Assembly (NCBI GenBank): GCA_001725255.1
Contig: MEFV01000010.1
Span: 69,171-130,916, forward strand
Length of the DNA: 61,746 nucleotides
Origin: Comamonas sp. SCN 67-35
Lineage (GTDB): Bacteria; Pseudomonadota; Gammaproteobacteria; Burkholderiales; Burkholderiaceae_C
Reading direction: 5' to 3'
In this document: positions 61,301-61,746 of the stretch, piece after piece
Layout of the letters: each line of letters opens with the position of its first letter
How positions within the stretch are numbered: position 1 is the first letter of the stretch
The notes under the pieces: model-generated
Told to the model about the DNA's origin: nothing
Database searches by the model: none
The model's input: only the letters and a program-made list of their open reading frames with translations
Position numbers and translations under genes: made by a program

Positions 61301-61746
61301 ACGGCGCGGTCGACAAGCTGAAGCTGTTCCTGCGGCGGCCGAGCGGCGTGCTCGGCATCGCCATCCTCGTGGCGGTCACGGCGATGGCGCTGACGGCCGG
61401 CCATTTCTTTCCCGACGGACCGACGCGCATGGTGGCGCGGCCGCTGCTGTGGCCGGGCCAACAGGCCGGGCTGCTCCTCGGCACGGACCGCATGGGCAGC
61501 GACATCCTCGCCGGCATCATGTACGGCGCGCGCGCCTCGCTGCTCGTCGGGCTGAGCGCGGCGGCGGTCTCGATCGTCGTCGGCACGCTCGTCGGCGCCG
61601 TCAGCGGCTACTATCGCGGCTGGGCCGACGACGTCCTGATGCGCATCACAGACGCCGTGCAGACGATCCCGTCCTTCCTCGCGGCGGTCGTGATCGTCGG
61701 CGTGGTGGGCGCCTCGCTCACCAGCGTCATCATCTCGATCTCGATC
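61297..61746 (+). CDS. DppC-type peptide ABC transporter permease (partial)
   Basis: The first 150 codons of a second permease of the peptide/nickel ABC family. It has a cytoplasmic tail with FLRRPSGVLGIAILVAV, a first membrane helix, the LLGTDRMGSDILAGIMYGAR motif (GTDxxGRD-type) typical of DppC/OppC, and the start of the permease domain (SLLVGLSAAAVSIVVGTLVG). Its ATG overlaps the stop of the preceding permease (ATGA). The C-terminal half, including the EAA loop, is beyond the window. Confidence 0.88.
   Translation, partial: MNGAVDKLKLFLRRPSGVLGIAILVAVTAMALTAGHFFPDGPTRMVARPLLWPGQQAGLLLGTDRMGSDILAGIMYGARASLLVGLSAAAVSIVVGTLVGAVSGYYRGWADDVLMRITDAVQTIPSFLAAVVIVGVVGASLTSVIISISI

Noticed and set aside
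1..61746. CRISPR arrays, insertion sequences, phage or plasmid genes
   Set aside because: No regularly spaced identical repeats, transposase, integrase or phage structural genes were seen.

Overview
This 61.7 kb, very GC-rich window reads as chromosome of a betaproteobacterium, most likely family Comamonadaceae (Burkholderiales). The reasons are the gene order rpsP-rimM-trmD-rplS, argH divergent from an AlgZ/AlgR-type pair, thrB-DUF2782 beside polA, a Bug-type solute-binding protein, a BPSS1780-type membrane protein, and a scattered short repeat of a type I associate with that family. Nearly all of it is dense housekeeping and accessory chromosomal DNA. I see no prophage, insertion sequence, CRISPR array or rRNA. 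One tRNA (Lys, anticodon CTT) is present.

Layout. 1-4.4 kb: a truncated sensor protein, a patatin-like lipase, a DUF47/PhoU-like regulator with a Pit phosphate transporter, and a TM2-type membrane protein. 4.4-6.8 kb: the rpsP-rimM-trmD-rplS ribosome operon, with a perfect terminator. 6.8-16.5 kb: a Nudix hydrolase, a CbiB-like membrane protein, the overlapping M48 protease-PCD-rsgA run, orn, a DEAD-box helicase with a long leader, a PAS-PAS-GGDEF cyclase and a Bcr/CflA exporter. 16.5-22.8 kb: tRNA-Lys, an esterase, guaC, and a TetR / AidB-like dehydrogenase / acyl-CoA synthetase group. 22.8-35.1 kb: uvrD, a ClC protein, a PhoX-type phosphatase with a convincing Pho box, a membrane protein, thrB, DUF2782, a NylB-like serine hydrolase and polA. 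35.1-43.5 kb: a BON lipoprotein, azlC-azlD, a methyltransferase, a dienelactone hydrolase, a ZIP transporter, the AlgR/AlgZ pair, argH and a Bug protein. 43.5-60 kb: two large GGDEF-EAL sensor proteins, an alpha-2-macroglobulin, pbpC and a second acyl-CoA synthetase.

Past about 60.05 kb the sequence changes character. An AT-rich stretch with a palindrome leads into a peptide-type ABC permease gene that has lost an internal segment and changed frame, followed by a second permease cut by the window end. This looks like an acquired, decaying cassette or an assembly junction.

Functional threads. Phosphate: DUF47-Pit and the PhoB-type control of phoX. Cyclic-di-GMP: three GGDEF or GGDEF-EAL proteins, one placed between and translationally coupled to the alpha-2-macroglobulin/PBP1C envelope pair. 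Acyl-CoA metabolism: an AidB-like dehydrogenase with a ligase under TetR, plus a second ligase. The most interesting non-gene signals are a family of short repeats with the shared core AGCTGY-N3-CGC-N11-GCG, found between genes and inside coding genes; a recurrent leaderless-looking start arrangement (a -10-like box 6-7 nt before ATG, no Shine-Dalgarno); the three-unit Pho box; an 84-bp identical inverted tract shared by the two EAL genes; and a 31-bp tandem duplication across the rplS stop codon. I did not find a clearly new multi-gene system.
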